Assembly (NCBI GenBank): GCA_905233685.1
Contig: CAJOEZ010000015.1
Coordinates: 1-40,622, forward strand
Length of the DNA stretch: 40,622 bases
Direction: 5' to 3'
Source of the DNA: an uncultured Bacteroidales bacterium
GTDB taxonomy: Bacteria; Bacteroidota; Bacteroidia; Bacteroidales; F082
The first letter of the stretch is position 1, and each line of letters starts with the position of its first letter. This document shows positions 39,961 to 40,622 of this stretch, one piece after another. The position numbers were made by a program, and so were the translations under genes. Under the pieces are notes generated by a model. It saw only the letters and a list, made by a program, of their open reading frames with translations, was not told the DNA's origin and made no database searches.

Positions 39961-40622
39961 ATGAAAGCAACAAGATTTTACACCCTGCTTGTGCTCCTGC
40001 TGATGGTGGGAGGGGTGACGATGCAGGCACAAGAGTTTCAGCGGATAGTTTCGTTGAGAGATCCTCTGTTTTTGGATACCACCTCTGGGGTCTTCTATGA
40101 GATTTATGATTTCTGGCAACAATATGAATATGCACAGTTTCTGGATTATGGGAAGATAAGCGACCCTGACTATACACCAACAAACTTCGCTTTTTGGGCT
40201 GATTTAATTTGTTGCCGTTTTACGCATACGAAGAGTATTTCATGGGGGTTGCAAAACGCAATGACACCTTGTATGAACTCCAAACTGCGTTTTTTGACGA
40301 CTTCCCAAGCCCAAATCAGTTGTTGGGCATCTTTACCATTCCGCTGATAAGGACAGCCGACGGATTCAAGTTGGTCAATAAACTGACCATCAATAAAAAC
40401 GATTTCTGCAAGAAACAAATCGCATGGATTACCTATTATTATCCATCGACATATCATTTTGATGAACAGGCGGCCAACACTGCCGTGTTGAGGCTTTCGG
40501 CATTCGCCGAAGAGTTTGGTGTCGATGGAATGGAACCTGTGGAGTATTATTTGTTTGAGAACAAGACGGAAATGTTCCATTACTTCGGGATAGACGGCAG
40601 TTGCTATGATTTCTATTCGGCA
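39961..40622 (+). pseudogene. Secreted protein of unknown function, frameshifted at about 40204 and cut by the window
   Basis: The ATG at 39961 opens a signal peptide (KATRFYTLLVLLLMVGGVTM, then QAQ) and LRDPLFLDTTSGVFYEIYDF, then SDPDYTPTNFAFWAD. After that the same frame gives an unlikely cysteine-rich end and stops near 40347. The frame one base back continues without a stop from 40206 to the end of the window as NLLPFYAYEEYFMGVAKRND, LLGIFTIPLIRTADGFKLVN and KKQIAWITYYYPSTYHFDEQ. Adding one T to the run at 40203-40205 joins the halves as FWADFNLLPFYAYEEY. It is probably an exported envelope protein; I do not recognise the family. The break may be a sequencing error in a homopolymer. Confidence 0.7.

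Noticed and set aside
1..40622. tRNA, rRNA, CRISPR arrays, transposases or prophage genes
   Set aside because: I looked for cloverleaf 3' ends, spaced direct repeats and transposase motifs and saw none; the holin-like gene at 31527 has no other phage genes around it.

Overview
This window comes from a chromosome of the order Bacteroidales (phylum Bacteroidota), probably an uncultured or metagenome-derived member that carries a type IX secretion system. Evidence for this includes a TonB-dependent receptor paired with a DUF4249 lipoprotein, a DUF4270 protein, a short glycogen/starch synthase, a BspA-like leucine-rich-repeat giant ending in a T9SS-type sorting domain, many lipoproteins, and -7 promoter elements of the Bacteroidetes type (TAnnTTTG, here almost always followed by C). 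I cannot assign a family or genus. I see no tRNA, rRNA, CRISPR array, prophage or transposase.

Layout. 1-7.5 kb (minus strand): the 5' two thirds of mutA (methylmalonyl-CoA mutase small subunit), a tandem pair of paralogous lipoproteins, pheS, a secreted cyclophilin, a DUF4270 protein and a short glycogen synthase. 7.5-8.2 kb: a divergent control region, ssb on the plus strand and a strong terminator. 8.3-15 kb (minus strand): a zinc-ribbon protein, an RNase H with a viroplasmin-type N-terminus, map, dnaG (overlapped by a possible 42-aa ORF) and metG. 15.1-17.7 kb: a 5'-nucleotidase-family lipoprotein and a lipoprotein of unknown function. 17.7-24.9 kb: an operon of an 88-aa protein with a membrane-anchor-like C-terminus and a 2304-aa surface protein. 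25-30 kb: a candidate small RNA, DUF308 and DUF937 proteins, and the DUF4249/TonB receptor pair. 30.1-32.1 kb (plus strand): AI-2E-family permease, YtxH-like and holin-superfamily-like genes. 32.1-37.4 kb (minus strand): an S41 peptidase lipoprotein, an SGNH hydrolase fused to a barrel-like domain, and a GH78 alpha-L-rhamnosidase. 37.6-40.6 kb (plus strand): groES, a frame-broken groL and an incomplete, frame-broken secreted protein.

Functionally the window mixes housekeeping (translation, replication, protein folding, propionate/succinate metabolism) with cell-envelope and polysaccharide functions. The least ordinary content is in the repeats and control regions. Two families of short palindromic repeats sit both between genes and in frame inside genes. 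Degenerate word-like repeats lie directly before several start codons. Four 10-bp helically phased repeats stand upstream of ssb. A palindrome stands upstream of groES. Two loci look like unannotated small RNAs. Two reading-frame breaks (groL and the last gene) lie within 1.3 kb of each other at the right end and could be real or assembly errors.
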